A stretch of DNA of 64,000 nucleotides from Serratia marcescens (GCA_015548865.1 JADMXW010000023.1:29682-93681); one strand, 5' to 3'. Positions 16,664 to 26,476 are shown, counted from the stretch's first letter. Notes: a model not told the origin generated them from the sequence alone. Program-made: numbers and translations.

Positions 16664-17335
16664 ATGTCGGAAGAGATCACGCAGCCAACAGCGCAGCGTA
16701 AGGGTCTGCTTAAAAAAGTGGGGCCATACATCGCGCTGGTTGGGGCGATTCTGTTTTTTTCTGGGCTATTTTTCAAGGTCGATGGGCTGCAATGGCTGGG
16801 CGCATTTGATTTCACCACGCTGGGTGGTTCGTTCGGCGCCATAAAAGAGGGAGGAACCTTTATTGGCGCTGGTGGCATCAGTGCTAAAGCGGGTTTTATA
16901 TTTGCCTTGTCGCTGGTGCCTACGGTGATGCTGGCGTTGGGCGTACTGGAAATTTTCACCCACTACGGTGCCATCCGCGCGGCGCATCGTTTGCTGACGC
17001 CACTGCTGCGCCCGCTGCTTGGCATTCCAGGCCTGACGGGGCTTGCGATGATAACCGATCTGCAAAGTACCGATGCCGGTGCGGCGCTGACCAAAGAGTT
17101 AAGCGATCGTGGTGATATCACGAAGAAAGATTTGGTGATCATGACTGCGTGGCAGTATTCCGGTGCAGGGCTTATCAATAACTACTTCACTATTGGTTCC
17201 GCGCTATTTCTTTCCATGACTGCACCGATTGTGATTCCACTGGTGCTGATGTTCATCATGAAGTTTGTCGGTGCTGCGCTGGTACGCGTGGTGCTAAACA
17301 CCGTTTATCGCAAGGATTTCCAGAATGAGCAATAA
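16664..17335 (+). CDS. yjiH: YjiH-like membrane protein, nucleoside-recognition (Gate) family
   Basis: 223 residues with about five membrane helices and a short cytoplasmic N-terminus. The central part (LTPLLRPLLGIPGLTGLAMI, then DLQSTDAGAALTKEL) is the Gate/SpoIIS-like domain found in YjiH and spore maturation proteins A/B. AAAGGGGA precedes the ATG. It overlaps yjiG by 11 bases. In E. coli the pair lies beside iadA, an isoaspartyl dipeptidase; here it lies beside an M20 hydrolase, so together they may import or export a peptide or amide that the hydrolase cleaves. The transported compound is unknown. Confidence 0.85.
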   Translation: MSEEITQPTAQRKGLLKKVGPYIALVGAILFFSGLFFKVDGLQWLGAFDFTTLGGSFGAIKEGGTFIGAGGISAKAGFIFALSLVPTVMLALGVLEIFTHYGAIRAAHRLLTPLLRPLLGIPGLTGLAMITDLQSTDAGAALTKELSDRGDITKKDLVIMTAWQYSGAGLINNYFTIGSALFLSMTAPIVIPLVLMFIMKFVGAALVRVVLNTVYRKDFQNEQ

Positions 17336-17801
17336 CAGCCCGGCCAAAGTGTCCAACAACCCGTTTGATATTTTCGTGGTTGGGGCGCGCAAAGGCTTCA
17401 ATATCGCCATTAATAACCTGCTGCCCAATGTATTGATGGCCTATGTGATTGCTGAAATCCTTAATTTGCTCGGCATCATGGCGCTGCTGGGTAAGGTGTT
17501 CGCGCCGATCATGGGCCTGTTTGGTTTGCCCGGTGAAGCGATCACTGTGCTGTTGACCTCCTGGCTTTCCGCCTCGGCAGGCACCGGCGTTGCTGTCAGC
17601 CTGCTTGCAAAAGGGACGCTGGATGGTCATATGGTGACGATTCTGGCCCCGGCTATTTTCCTGATGGGCTCACAGTTGCAGTACATGGGGCGGTTGCTGG
17701 GGGTGGCGGATGTGCCAAAAAAATATTGGCCTCTGCTGATGTTGACCAGCATTATCAATGCCATGATAGCCATGCTGATCATGCGCCTGTTTTTTGCCTG
17801 A
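17325..17801 (+). CDS. yjiG: YjiG-like membrane protein, partner of YjiH
   Basis: 158 residues with four membrane helices. It carries the second Gate-domain half: FGLPGEAITVLLTSWLSASAG and GSQLQYMGRLLGV, matching E. coli YjiG. The start overlaps the end of yjiH, so the two are translationally coupled and probably form one complex. The M20 hydrolase follows after 81 bases. Confidence 0.85.
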   Translation: MSNNSPAKVSNNPFDIFVVGARKGFNIAINNLLPNVLMAYVIAEILNLLGIMALLGKVFAPIMGLFGLPGEAITVLLTSWLSASAGTGVAVSLLAKGTLDGHMVTILAPAIFLMGSQLQYMGRLLGVADVPKKYWPLLMLTSIINAMIAMLIMRLFFA

Positions 17802-17882
17802 TGCTGTTGGTGCCAACGAGGTCGTGCTGCCCTGCATGATCGATTTCCTGCGGCACTCACCATTAAAAAAGAGAGTGGAACT

Positions 17883-18986
17883 ATGTCCATCGTATTAGAG
17901 CATTACAATTACCTGCACACTATCCCTGAATTGGGTTTTCAAGAGTTCAAAACCTCGGAATACCTCGCCAGCAAAATGGAGGCCGCAGGTTATCGCGTCA
18001 CGCGCGGTATTAACGGTACAACCGGTATTGTGGCAGAGCTGGATAGCGGCGTGCCCGGTCCACTGTTAGCGTTACGTGCGGATATGGATGCGCTGGGTCA
18101 CATCATTGACGGTGAGCATTGTGCACGGCATACCTGCGGGCATGATGCGCACTCCTCGGTGGTATTAACGGCAGCGCAAGAGATTATCCGCGAAGGTATT
18201 GTCAAAAAAGGCCGTCTGCGCATTTTGTTCCAGCCAGCAGAAGAACTGGGTACGGGGGCGATTGCCATGGTTGAAGGCGGCGCACTTGACGATGTTGATA
18301 TGATTCTGGGTTTCCACCTACGTCCCATTGAAGAGTGCGTGCTAGGAGAAGCGGTACCTGCCATGTACTACTCCGCTAGCAGTACGTTTGAAGTGACTTT
18401 CCACGGTAAACCGGCGCACGGTGCGCGCCCTCATCTGGGGGTGAATGCGCTGGAAGCTGCGGCTCAGGCCGTGATGGCGGTTAAAGCTATTCCTCTGCCG
18501 CCGCATTTGACCTGGAGCGTCAAGGCAACCCGTTTCCTGTGCGATGCCGGTGTTACCAACTCGATTCCAGACCGCGCTACGGTGTGCTGGGATTTGCGCT
18601 CCGCACAGAACGACTTGATGCAAACGTTGAAAGAGAAAGTCAAACTGGCGATTGAGCACAGTGCCGCAGCGCTGGGAGCGACCGCCGACGTGGTATTGAC
18701 CAAAGAGATTCCGGCTGCGGAAATTCATGATGAAGCCACTGCGCTTATCAGTGACGCTATCGTTGATGTGCTTGGCCCACAAGGGTTGACTGAGCCGAAA
18801 AGCACTGCTGGCGGTGAAGATTTCTTCTTCTATCCGCGCTTGCGCCCTGAGGTCAAATCGGGCTTTTGGGGATTGGGCACCAATCTTAAACCCGGCTTGC
18901 ATCATCCGGATATGCACTTCGATCTCAACTCACTGGAAGTGGGCGTTCGCGTGTTTAAACGTTGTGTAGAGAAAGCATTAGGCTAA
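17883..18986 (+). CDS. M20-family amidohydrolase (hippurate hydrolase / AbgA-like)
   Basis: 367 residues, the usual length for M20D amidohydrolases. Metal ligands are visible: Cys and His in HTCGHDAH (about residues 80-87), Glu in PAEELG, His in GFHLRP and His in the C-terminal LHHPDMHF. A dimerisation domain with GKPAHGARPHLG lies between. It should hydrolyse an N-acyl or peptide-like amide; the substrate is unknown. Its place after yjiHG, where E. coli has iadA, suggests it acts on what that membrane pair moves. Confidence 0.85.
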   Translation: MSIVLEHYNYLHTIPELGFQEFKTSEYLASKMEAAGYRVTRGINGTTGIVAELDSGVPGPLLALRADMDALGHIIDGEHCARHTCGHDAHSSVVLTAAQEIIREGIVKKGRLRILFQPAEELGTGAIAMVEGGALDDVDMILGFHLRPIEECVLGEAVPAMYYSASSTFEVTFHGKPAHGARPHLGVNALEAAAQAVMAVKAIPLPPHLTWSVKATRFLCDAGVTNSIPDRATVCWDLRSAQNDLMQTLKEKVKLAIEHSAAALGATADVVLTKEIPAAEIHDEATALISDAIVDVLGPQGLTEPKSTAGGEDFFFYPRLRPEVKSGFWGLGTNLKPGLHHPDMHFDLNSLEVGVRVFKRCVEKALG

Positions 18987-18994
18987 ACAAACTT

Positions 18995-19024
18995 AACGCC
19001 CCTGCGCTGGCCGGGGCGTTTTTC
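18995..19024 (+). terminator. Rho-independent terminator of the yjiHG-M20 operon
   Basis: AACGCCCC and GGGGCGTT form an 8-bp stem around TGCGCTGGCC, followed by TTTTTC. Confidence 0.85.
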
Positions 19025-19118
19025 CTGCATTAATCCCCGTTTTTTTGATATCGCTCCGCAGCGTTTTTGACGCTATCTGCTAGTGTGTGCCGGACATGCC
19101 TTATCAGGACGCACTGCC

Positions 19119-19955
19119 GTGAATACGCCTTTGTTACAGGTCGAACATCTTGAGGTCGCGCTGGCGCAGACATCGCGAGTGCTGTTGCACGATGTGTCAT
19201 TTTCGCTGTCACCACACCATTGCCTCGGGGTGATAGGGGAGAGCGGCAGTGGGAAAAGCCTGCTGTGTCGCGCTTTGCTCGGGCTGCTGAATAATACGTT
19301 TGTTTGTCGGGGCGCGATGCATTTTGCCGAAGATAAACCGTTGGCGCTGAATAATGATGCAGCACTACGCCGTTATCGCGGGCGGAGCATCAGCCTGATC
19401 CCACAACATCCAATGACGGCGTTCGATCCGCTGCAACCCATAGGTAAGCAGATGGTGGAAACCCTGTGTGCGCATTTGGCTTTGCGACCACGAGAGGCAA
19501 AAGAGAAGGCCATTGCGCTGTTGCAGCAAGTGCGTCTGGAGAATGCGGCTAAGCGCTTTGATGATTATCCTGCGCAGCTGAGCGGTGGCATGTTGCAGCG
19601 GGTAACCATTGCTATTGCGCTCGGGTTGTCTCCGCGCCTGCTGATTGCCGATGAACCCACCAGCGCGCTGGACGCTGTGACGCAGGCCGAGATCGTACAA
19701 CTGTTTGCGGAGCTGCGTTCTCGCAACGCCATGACGCTGCTGTTTGTGTCTCACGATCTGGGTGCCATCCAGCGCCTGGCAGACAGTGTGATCGTTATGC
19801 ACCAAGGGCGGTTGGTGGAACAGGGCGACACCCGCACGGTGCTGAGCCATCCCCACCATGTGCATACCCGTTATCTGGTGGACGCTCGGCTGGCGATGTT
19901 ACGTCGTTACGCACATTGGGTACCGCCTGTTACTACTTTGGGGGAGCAGGCATGA
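19119..19955 (+). CDS. ABC ATPase of the nickel/peptide (NikD/OppD) type
   Basis: 278 residues. Walker A GESGSGKS, signature LSGGMLQRV, Walker [13 protein letters not shown] and switch VSHDLG are intact. It starts at GTG 19119 with AGGA nine bases upstream; a farther GTG at 19083 is in frame but has no site. It is NikD-like rather than OppD-like because it lacks the C-terminal cysteine-rich extension of peptide ATPases. It overlaps the next ATPase (ATGA). No binding protein or permease gene is adjacent, so it must serve subunits encoded elsewhere or be a remnant of a larger operon. Confidence 0.82.
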   Translation: MNTPLLQVEHLEVALAQTSRVLLHDVSFSLSPHHCLGVIGESGSGKSLLCRALLGLLNNTFVCRGAMHFAEDKPLALNNDAALRRYRGRSISLIPQHPMTAFDPLQPIGKQMVETLCAHLALRPREAKEKAIALLQQVRLENAAKRFDDYPAQLSGGMLQRVTIAIALGLSPRLLIADEPTSALDAVTQAEIVQLFAELRSRNAMTLLFVSHDLGAIQRLADSVIVMHQGRLVEQGDTRTVLSHPHHVHTRYLVDARLAMLRRYAHWVPPVTTLGEQA

Positions 19956-20728
19956 GTGCTTGGCTTGAGGTCCGCGATGTGGGCCAACGGTATCAGTTGC
20001 GCGCGACGGGGGAATGGCAGGCTGCTCTGCAATCCGTCTCATTCGGTATTTCTCGCGGCGAATGTGTGGGGGTTGTCGGAGCCAGTGGCAGCGGGAAAAG
20101 CACGCTGGGGCGAGTATTGCTTGGCCTTGAACGTCCTGAGGTCGGCGAGGTGATGTTGGCGGGTACATCGATCTATGCAAAATCGGGCTTATGGCGGCGT
20201 GGGCTCGGTAATGGAGGACGCGTCGGGGCGGTGTTTCAGGATTACTCTTCCTCAGTAAACCCATTGATGTGCATTACAGATATTGTGGCAGAGCCATTAC
20301 GTTTACAACGTCGGTTAAGCCAAACAGCAGCACGCGAACGCGTTGGGACGTTATTACACCAAGTGGGATTGGATGATGCGCTTGGCACACGCTATCCGCA
20401 TCAGCTCAGTGGCGGTCAGATGCAGCGCGTGTGTATCGCCCGCGCCATCGCCAGTGAGCCTGAACTGGTGGTGCTGGATGAAGCCGTCAGCGCGCTGGAT
20501 GTGGCGGTTCAGAGACAAATTCTCGATTTATTAGCTGAGTTACGGCAACGTCTGGGGCTGACTTATGTGTTTATCAGCCACGATCTTACTGCCGTGACTT
20601 ATTTGTGTCAGCGCGTGTTGTTTTTGCATCAAGGCCGAATCATTGAACAGGTGAATGATATGGCGGCACTGGGACAGGTTCAGCACCCTGCTGCTCGCCG
20701 CCTGTTAACGTCGGTAATGGCGTTTTGA
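19952..20728 (+). CDS. ABC ATPase of the nickel/peptide (NikE/OppF) type
   Basis: 258 residues with Walker A GASGSGKST, signature LSGGQMQRV, Walker B LVVLDEAVSALD and switch ISHDLT. The LDEAVS form of Walker B is characteristic of NikE-like subunits as opposed to DEPTS in OppF. Coupled to the preceding gene by an ATGA overlap. With its partner it would power uptake of nickel, a metallophore or a small peptide; the membrane partners are missing from the window. Confidence 0.82.
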   Translation: MSAWLEVRDVGQRYQLRATGEWQAALQSVSFGISRGECVGVVGASGSGKSTLGRVLLGLERPEVGEVMLAGTSIYAKSGLWRRGLGNGGRVGAVFQDYSSSVNPLMCITDIVAEPLRLQRRLSQTAARERVGTLLHQVGLDDALGTRYPHQLSGGQMQRVCIARAIASEPELVVLDEAVSALDVAVQRQILDLLAELRQRLGLTYVFISHDLTAVTYLCQRVLFLHQGRIIEQVNDMAALGQVQHPAARRLLTSVMAF

Positions 20729-20748
20729 CGCGGCTTTAGGGGGGGCGG

Positions 20749-20871
20749 TTAATGTAAGCGCAGTGCGGATGCGTGTTCCTGATGGAAGAAGCGCACGGCG
20801 TTACGTAACGGCTCACTTTGCTCCGTCAGCGATTTTTCCACCAGCGCCGCGTTCTGCTGAGAGAGATTCTT
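20749..20871 (-). pseudogene. Relic of a methyl-accepting chemotaxis protein (C-terminus only)
   Basis: Read leftward, about 40 codons end in TAA at 20749-20751 and give NLSQQNAALVEKS followed by EQSEPLRNAVRFF, which is the end of the signalling domain and the last methylation helix of a chemoreceptor. Upstream the frame loses similarity and there is no start. The rest of the receptor gene is gone. Confidence 0.7.
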
Positions 20872-20959
20872 ACTGCCCCTCTTCTGCAATGAGAAATGAC
20901 ATGATGGGTGCGGGAGCGCATCATGGCACTAAACGGTGGTTCAACACAGAGAGAGTGCT

Positions 20960-21679
20960 ATGTCGCGCGCACAACGCTTACTCGCGTTATTACAGATATT
21001 ACGCCAGCACCGCTTCCCGGTGAGGGGGGAGCAGTTAGCAGAGCAACTTGGCGTGAGCTTGCGCACGCTCTATCGCGATATTCGCACGTTGCAAGCACAG
21101 GGAGCCAGCATTGACGGTGAAGCTGGCGTGGGCTATTTACTGCGTCCGGGTTTTTTGTTGCCGCCATTGATGTTTTCTTCGGAAGAACTGGAAGCCTTGG
21201 CGCTGGGTGCCCGTTGGGTGAATGAACGAGGGGATAGCCACCTCGCGGCAGCGGCGCAATCGGCGCTGGGGAAGATTGGCGCGGTACTTCCACAACCGTT
21301 GCACTATGTGATGGAGCATTCGGGGCTGCGCGTTGGTCCGAGCGAAGCGTATAAAAGTGATGACGACGTGATGTATCAACTGAGGTTGGCGATTCGCAAT
21401 GAGCAGAGGATAGACATCGCCTATTGTGACCTTAAAAACCAGCGCTCAACGCGAACGCTATGGCCATTGGCATTGGGCTACTTCGATCAAACGCAACTGC
21501 TGGCGGCCTGGTGCGAGCTGCGGCAGGATTTCCGTCATTTCCGCACCGACCGCATCGCTGCGCTGACACGCTTACCCGATCGCTTTCCTAAACGTCGTGA
21601 ACAACTGCTGCAGGCATGGCGGAAAAGCGTATTTGACACTGACAACTCACCAGACCAGAAGTCTACTGACAGAAACTGA
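20960..21679 (+). CDS. YafY-type HTH/WYL transcriptional regulator
   Basis: 239 residues. Residues 1-55 are an HTH_11 winged helix (RAQRLLALLQ, then VSLRTLYRDIRTLQAQG) and residues about 130-220 a WYL ligand-binding domain (RIDIAYCDLKNQRSTR, then LWPLALGYFD). The ATG at 20960 is preceded by GAGAG; an in-frame start at 20936 is not. WYL regulators of this type often sit next to small VOC-fold genes, as here, and are thought to control them. The inducing signal is unknown. Confidence 0.85.
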   Translation: MSRAQRLLALLQILRQHRFPVRGEQLAEQLGVSLRTLYRDIRTLQAQGASIDGEAGVGYLLRPGFLLPPLMFSSEELEALALGARWVNERGDSHLAAAAQSALGKIGAVLPQPLHYVMEHSGLRVGPSEAYKSDDDVMYQLRLAIRNEQRIDIAYCDLKNQRSTRTLWPLALGYFDQTQLLAAWCELRQDFRHFRTDRIAALTRLPDRFPKRREQLLQAWRKSVFDTDNSPDQKSTDRN

Positions 21680-21754
21680 CACTCAATACGAATAACGTGC
21701 TCATATGCCTGATGCCGCTCGCTCAGGCCTTATCATTGTGACAAGGAGTACGTG

Positions 21755-22138
21755 ATGACTTTCGCCCCTAACAGTATGATCCTGTATGTGCAGGATGTTG
21801 ATGCCAGTGCCCGTTTTTATCAAACGTTACTGGGTGCCCCACCGCTGGAAACGTTCCCGGATTTTACCCTGTTTGCGCTACAGCCTGAATTTTCACTCGG
21901 TTTACAGGCACGCCAAGGCATATTCCCACCGCCACAGGCGCATGTCGGGGGTACCGAACTGTGCATGAGTCAGGCAACGGACAGTGATGTGGATGCGCTA
22001 TATCGCGCGTGGGTAGCGCAGGGAGTGACCATTGTCGCGGAACCGACGGGTCTGGAGTTCGGCTACACCTTTGTGGCACAGGATCCTGATGGCTACCGGT
22101 TGCGGGTGTGTGCCACGGATGTCTCGCATTATCAATAA
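21755..22138 (+). CDS. VOC-superfamily (glyoxalase/bleomycin-resistance-like) protein
   Basis: 127 residues forming two beta-alpha-beta-beta-beta units: NSMILYVQDVDASARFYQTL at the start and the closing FGYTFVAQDPDGYRLRVC. The DPDGYRL segment is the standard end of VOC domains. AAGGAG lies seven bases before the ATG at 21755. The family includes metal-dependent lyases, dioxygenases and drug-binding proteins, and the function here is not known. It follows a WYL regulator in the same direction by 75 bases. Confidence 0.8.
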   Translation: MTFAPNSMILYVQDVDASARFYQTLLGAPPLETFPDFTLFALQPEFSLGLQARQGIFPPPQAHVGGTELCMSQATDSDVDALYRAWVAQGVTIVAEPTGLEFGYTFVAQDPDGYRLRVCATDVSHYQ

Positions 22139-22164
22139 ACACAACATGACCTAATGCGATAAAG

Positions 22165-22189
22165 CCGCGGCGTAACGATAGCGTCGCGG
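22165..22189. terminator. Hairpin between the VOC gene and rhaM
   Basis: CCGCGGCG and CGTCGCGG pair (one G-T) around TAACGATAG between convergent genes. No T-run; weak terminator at best. Confidence 0.35.
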
Positions 22190-22207
22190 TGTTAACCAAA
22201 GGCGCGT

Positions 22208-22522
22208 TCAGTCAAGGTAAAACACGGGTTTCAACTCGTCGCTAACCGGGCTGTTATCTGGATTGGCCGGCATCACGTCGGTCATGTGTTTCCACCAACG
22301 CTGGCAAACGTCAGTTTGTGCCACTGCATCCCACTGTGTTTGTGACTCAATTTCTACATAACCAAACAACAGATGGCGTTTTTCATCAAGAAAGATGCTG
22401 TAGTGATGCGCACCGTGTGCTTTCAGTACCTCGGCCAGCTCAGGCCAGATAGGATTGTGGCGGCGTTGGTATTCGTCGTGGCAGTCAGGAAAGACAGACA
22501 TCACGAAGGCTTTGCGTAGCAT
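22208..22522 (-). CDS. rhaM: L-rhamnose mutarotase
   Basis: 104 residues, the standard length. It interconverts alpha- and beta-L-rhamnopyranose so that RhaA receives its preferred anomer. The family signature is visible: [13 protein letters not shown] near residue 17, HHYSIFLDE near 39, LFGYVE and the tryptophan pair in QRWWKHM. AGGAG precedes the ATG. It lies 264 bases downstream of rhaD, far enough that it may have its own promoter, though it is in the same direction as rhaBAD. Confidence 0.95.
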   Translation of the reverse strand: MLRKAFVMSVFPDCHDEYQRRHNPIWPELAEVLKAHGAHHYSIFLDEKRHLLFGYVEIESQTQWDAVAQTDVCQRWWKHMTDVMPANPDNSPVSDELKPVFYLD

Positions 22523-22786
22523 GGGGAACTCCTGTTAAGTGTTTGGTGGTACGGCTGTGGCCCTCGCTCGACAAGAAGGAGACGATTGCCATCCCCCCTT
22601 GCTCCGTGCGAAATGGTCCTGTGCCACGACACCGTCAAAAATCGTTGCAGCCAGACGAAAGTATTCTCTGTACAGCAGGGTACTTCACGGCATCCGTGCC
22701 GCTTATCCTGCCGTTAACCTTTTTCTCCGTGCCATTCAACACGTAACATCAAACGCAACGACATCACAGGGTGTGGTTTTACGATG

Positions 22787-23611
22787 TTACACCTTCAGTG
22801 CCGCTTCCATCGGTGTGACGCCAAAGCGTTTGCCCAGCGCAATCAGCTCTTCCGTGGTGATGGTTTGCTTTTTGCCGCCCATGGAGCGCACTTTTACCAT
22901 CACTTCTGCCGCTTTTTCCGCGGTGTCAATCAGGCCAAAGGCTTCGTCCAGCGTCGGGCCGGTGCCGAAGATGCCGTGGAACGGCCACAGTACCAGCGAG
23001 TGAGACTGCATTTGCTCCGCCGTTGCAGTGCCAATGGCATCGGTGCCCGGCACCATCCACGGCACAATGCCCACGCCGTCAGGGAATACCACCAGACATT
23101 CGGTGCTGCCTTCCCACAGCTCTCGAGTAAAGGCGGCACTGTTCAGATCCAGCACATAGCTCAGTGCAATCAGGTTGGTGGCGTGGCAGTGCATGATAAT
23201 GCGATCGCGCCCCTGGCTGGCCGCCATGCGCACGATATGTGACTGGAAGTGCGCCGCCAGCTCAGAGGTGGGTAAACCGCCGCCGGTCAACCCCCAGAAG
23301 ATACGGTAGCCTTTGCCATCGTCATCCACCTGCAATAACACCAACGTATCCGCTGGATCTAATTGCACGTTGCGGAAGAATTTGCCTGAGCCGGTCACGA
23401 TAAACCAGCAGCCTGCCAGTTCTGGCATTGCCAGTGACAGTGCCTCGTGGCGTGGTGTTGGGTAGAAATCGCTCTCGTAGGGCGTGACGTCTTTGGCATC
23501 GAGGCGCAGGCTGACGTTGCCGCCATTGCGTTCGTCCCAGCCTTTGAGCCACATATCGCTGGTGGCTTTAATCATGCCTTGTACAAACCAGGAAGACAGA
23601 ATTGCTTGCAT
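22787..23611 (-). CDS. rhaD: Rhamnulose-1-phosphate aldolase
   Basis: 274 residues, the same as E. coli RhaD. It is a class II, zinc-dependent aldolase that splits L-rhamnulose 1-phosphate into DHAP and L-lactaldehyde. Zinc ligands are in [12 protein letters not shown], and the N-terminus [19 protein letters not shown] is typical. The ATG at 23611 is chosen over a GTG at 23617 because AAGGG lies nine bases before it and the length then equals the family's. Third gene of rhaBAD; six bases separate it from rhaA. Confidence 0.95.
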   Translation of the reverse strand: MQAILSSWFVQGMIKATSDMWLKGWDERNGGNVSLRLDAKDVTPYESDFYPTPRHEALSLAMPELAGCWFIVTGSGKFFRNVQLDPADTLVLLQVDDDGKGYRIFWGLTGGGLPTSELAAHFQSHIVRMAASQGRDRIIMHCHATNLIALSYVLDLNSAAFTRELWEGSTECLVVFPDGVGIVPWMVPGTDAIGTATAEQMQSHSLVLWPFHGIFGTGPTLDEAFGLIDTAEKAAEVMVKVRSMGGKKQTITTEELIALGKRFGVTPMEAALKV

Positions 23612-23617
23612 AATCAC

Positions 23618-24880
23618 TTACCCTTGACGTTGACGAAGAATGGTTTGTTCATAATGGCGTACCTGCTGCAGCCATTCGCTGCCGGGCGTCACATCGTGGC
23701 ACTGGCAGTAGTGCTCCCACACGGCTTGCCACGGCAGAGATTTTTGCTCTTCCAGTAGTGCGAGACGTGCGGTGTAGTCGCCTTGTTGTTCCAGTTGACG
23801 CAACTGCCCGGTGGGTTCCAGTAGGGCACGCAACAGCGCTTTTTTCATGTTGCGCGTGCCGATGACCCAAGCGGCAACGCGGTTGATGGAAGCATCAAAG
23901 AAGTCGAGACCGATATGAACGCGATCGAACAAGTTATGGCGTACGATCTCATGGGCGATAGCTTGCGTCTCATCATCCAGCAGTACGACGTGGTCGCTGT
24001 CCCAGCGTACCGGACGGCTCACATGCAGTAACAGGCGCGGTACGTACAATATGGCGCTGGAGATCTTATCGGAGATCACCTCCGTTGGGTGGAAGTGGCC
24101 GGCATCAAGGCATAACGCGGTGCCTCGGCTGGTGGCGTAGCCAAGATAGAATTCGTTGGAGCCAACGGTGAAACTTTCTGCGCCGATGCCGAACAGTTTG
24201 CTTTCTACGGCATCAATGTGGTGATTCGCATCCAGCGGCTCGGCAATCACTTCATCCAACGCGTTTAACAGCCGCTGGCGAAACGCCAGACGATCGATGG
24301 TGAGATCTTTCATGCCGTCTGGCACCCAGATGTTCATGACGGAAGGCGTACCCAACTCGCGGCCAAAATAGGCAGAGATGCGGCGGCTGGCCTGACAGTG
24401 CTCAATCCAGAAACGGCGCACTTTCTCATCCGGGTGGGAGAGGGTGAAGCCATCGCTGCTGAGCGGGTGCGAGAAACAGGTGGGGTTAAAGTCCAACCCT
24501 AAATGCTGTTCTTTGGCCCAGGCCACCCAGCGGCTAAAGTGTTTCGGTTCAATGGCGTTACGTGCGACGGGCTCATCGGATTCTAGGTAAATCGCATGCA
24601 GATTCAGACGCTTCGGCCCCGGAATCAGGCGGAACGCCTGCTCAAGGTCGGCACGCAGTTCATCGGCGGTGCGCGCTTTACCTGGATGATTTCCGGTTGC
24701 GGCAATACCGCCAGTGAGTGCGCCTGCGGACTGCTCGAAGCCCACCACATCGTCCCCTTGCCAGCAATGCATGGAGACGGGGATGTTATCCAGTTGCTTC
24801 AGGGCAGCCTCAACATCAACGTTGAGCGCGGCATAGCGCGCCTTGGCCAACTGCCAGGCCGATTCAATGGCGGTGTTCAT
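23618..24880 (-). CDS. rhaA: L-rhamnose isomerase
   Basis: 420 residues. It converts L-rhamnose to L-rhamnulose using Mn2+ in a TIM barrel. Signature segments are [10 protein letters not shown] near residue 36, [25 protein letters not shown] and [13 protein letters not shown], which carry the metal-binding acidic residues and histidines. It overlaps the end of rhaB by four bases and is co-translated with it. Confidence 0.96.
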   Translation of the reverse strand: MNTAIESAWQLAKARYAALNVDVEAALKQLDNIPVSMHCWQGDDVVGFEQSAGALTGGIAATGNHPGKARTADELRADLEQAFRLIPGPKRLNLHAIYLESDEPVARNAIEPKHFSRWVAWAKEQHLGLDFNPTCFSHPLSSDGFTLSHPDEKVRRFWIEHCQASRRISAYFGRELGTPSVMNIWVPDGMKDLTIDRLAFRQRLLNALDEVIAEPLDANHHIDAVESKLFGIGAESFTVGSNEFYLGYATSRGTALCLDAGHFHPTEVISDKISSAILYVPRLLLHVSRPVRWDSDHVVLLDDETQAIAHEIVRHNLFDRVHIGLDFFDASINRVAAWVIGTRNMKKALLRALLEPTGQLRQLEQQGDYTARLALLEEQKSLPWQAVWEHYCQCHDVTPGSEWLQQVRHYEQTILRQRQG

Positions 24881-26349
24881 ACGGTAAGCTCCTCAGTGGC
24901 GTGGCACAGCGCCTCAAAGCGGCGCCAGTGTCCGGCAAAATCGTCAATAGAACGGGGGATATAACGTTGTAATGGAAAGCTCTCCGCCAGTTGCTGACGA
25001 AAAGCAGTGAGATTGGGAACCGCGTCAAGCGCCATCAGCTGACAGCCGATATTGCCGAGCGTCGAGGCTTCCACCGGGCCTGCCAATACCGGTATCTGGC
25101 AAACATCGGCGCAGAGTTGGTTGAGAAACGCGTTCTGACACCCGCCGCCCACAATGTGTAACTGGCGTAACGGCGTGCCGCGCAACTCGCCCAACTCCAG
25201 CAGGACGCGGCGGTACAGCAGCGCCAGGCTGTCAAAAATGCAGCGGGCGAACTCGGCCTGAGTAACGGGCTCACTCTGTTGGTGCTCACGACAGAAAGCG
25301 CGAATAGCCTCACACATCGACGGCGGATTGATAAAACGCTCGTCGTTCGGGTTGATTAGGCGTGTGAACGGTGCCAGTACGCTGGCATCGCGGATCAATG
25401 CGGGTAAATCGGCAATGTTCATTTCCTGCGCTACACGTTGCAGTAACCACATGCCCATGATGTTTTTCAGGACGCGGTAGGTGCCGTTGATGCCGCCCTC
25501 GTTGGTGACATTCGCCGCCAGTGCACGCGCATCGTGGTAGGGCACATCGCTTTCAATGCCCATCAGTGACCAGGTGCCTGAGCTCAGATATGCGCTGTCG
25601 CGGGTGGTCAGTGGCGCTGCCACTACGGCGCTACCGGTGTCGTGTGTGGCGACGGTAATCACTGGTATGGCATCGCCTGCGGGGGAGGTCCAGGCACCGA
25701 GCGTTTTTCCGGGTTGTGCTGGGGGGCTAAACCATCTGGCGGGCAGATCGAGCCATGCCAGCAGCGACGTATCCCAGTTTTTGGTCTGCAAATTGAGTAA
25801 CTGAGTGGTACTTGCGTTGGTGTATTCGCAGCCGAAGCTACCGGTGAGACGGTAGTGGAGATAGTCCGGGATCATCAGAAAATGGGCAATGCTGTCGATG
25901 TTGCCGGGGTTGGCGCGGCGCCAGGCTTTCAACTGATACACGGTATTGAACGGCAGAAACTGAATGCCCGTCAGATGATAGATATGCTCGGCACCCAGTT
26001 CCGTAATGGCTTGCGCCATCACGCCATCGGTGCGGTGATCGCGGTAGGCGTAGGGCAGATCAACGCGCTCGCCCGCGGCATTCAGTAGCACATAATCCAC
26101 GCCCCAGCTATCGATGCCAATGCTGTCAGGAAGGATGCCGCTGTCGGTGATACGATGCAAGCCAGTGAGGATTTCCTGTTCCAGAGCATCCAGATCCCAT
26201 AGATGGTGGCCTTCCTGTTCCACCAGTCGGTTGGTAAACCGATGGATCTCTTTGAGCGCCAGTTGCCTGTTTTCGACTTGCCATGTTGCCAGCATGACTC
26301 GTCCGCTGGAGGCTCCTAAATCCACTGCGACAATATTTTTCACCGCCAT
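24877..26349 (-). CDS. rhaB: Rhamnulokinase
   Basis: 490 residues, FGGY kinase family. It phosphorylates L-rhamnulose at O1 with ATP. The first phosphate loop [12 protein letters not shown] is at the N-terminus, then [12 protein letters not shown], the adenosine-side [13 protein letters not shown] and [17 protein letters not shown] precedes the ATG. It is the first gene of the leftward rhaBAD operon, and its promoter faces that of rhaSR across 334 bases containing CRP and RhaS-like sites. Confidence 0.96.
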   Translation of the reverse strand: MAVKNIVAVDLGASSGRVMLATWQVENRQLALKEIHRFTNRLVEQEGHHLWDLDALEQEILTGLHRITDSGILPDSIGIDSWGVDYVLLNAAGERVDLPYAYRDHRTDGVMAQAITELGAEHIYHLTGIQFLPFNTVYQLKAWRRANPGNIDSIAHFLMIPDYLHYRLTGSFGCEYTNASTTQLLNLQTKNWDTSLLAWLDLPARWFSPPAQPGKTLGAWTSPAGDAIPVITVATHDTGSAVVAAPLTTRDSAYLSSGTWSLMGIESDVPYHDARALAANVTNEGGINGTYRVLKNIMGMWLLQRVAQEMNIADLPALIRDASVLAPFTRLINPNDERFINPPSMCEAIRAFCREHQQSEPVTQAEFARCIFDSLALLYRRVLLELGELRGTPLRQLHIVGGGCQNAFLNQLCADVCQIPVLAGPVEASTLGNIGCQLMALDAVPNLTAFRQQLAESFPLQRYIPRSIDDFAGHWRRFEALCHATEELTV

Positions 26350-26438
26350 TGCCGTTCCCCTTTTACTGATTCATGTTGCGCAGTGTAAAGAGCCGGTAAG
26401 TGCGCTGCCTTCCGGTGAATGCCATGTGGCAGAACAGG

Positions 26439-26454
26439 TTGGCAAAATGGCAAA
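26439..26454. promoter_or_regulatory. Putative RhaS binding half-sites for the rhaB promoter
   Basis: TTGGCAAAATGGCAAA holds two TGGCAAA-like repeats about 90 bases upstream of rhaB. AraC-family RhaS binds direct repeats of related sequence next to the rhaB -35 region. The match is by eye only. Confidence 0.4.
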
Positions 26455-26460
26455 GCTGGC

Positions 26461-26476
26461 CGTGAAAGGCGTCACA
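26461..26476. promoter_or_regulatory. CRP site, rhaB side
   Basis: CGTGA-AAGGCG-TCACA matches the CRP consensus TGTGA-N6-TCACA at nine of ten positions and lies next to the putative RhaS repeats, as expected for a class of promoter where RhaS and CRP act together. Confidence 0.65.
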
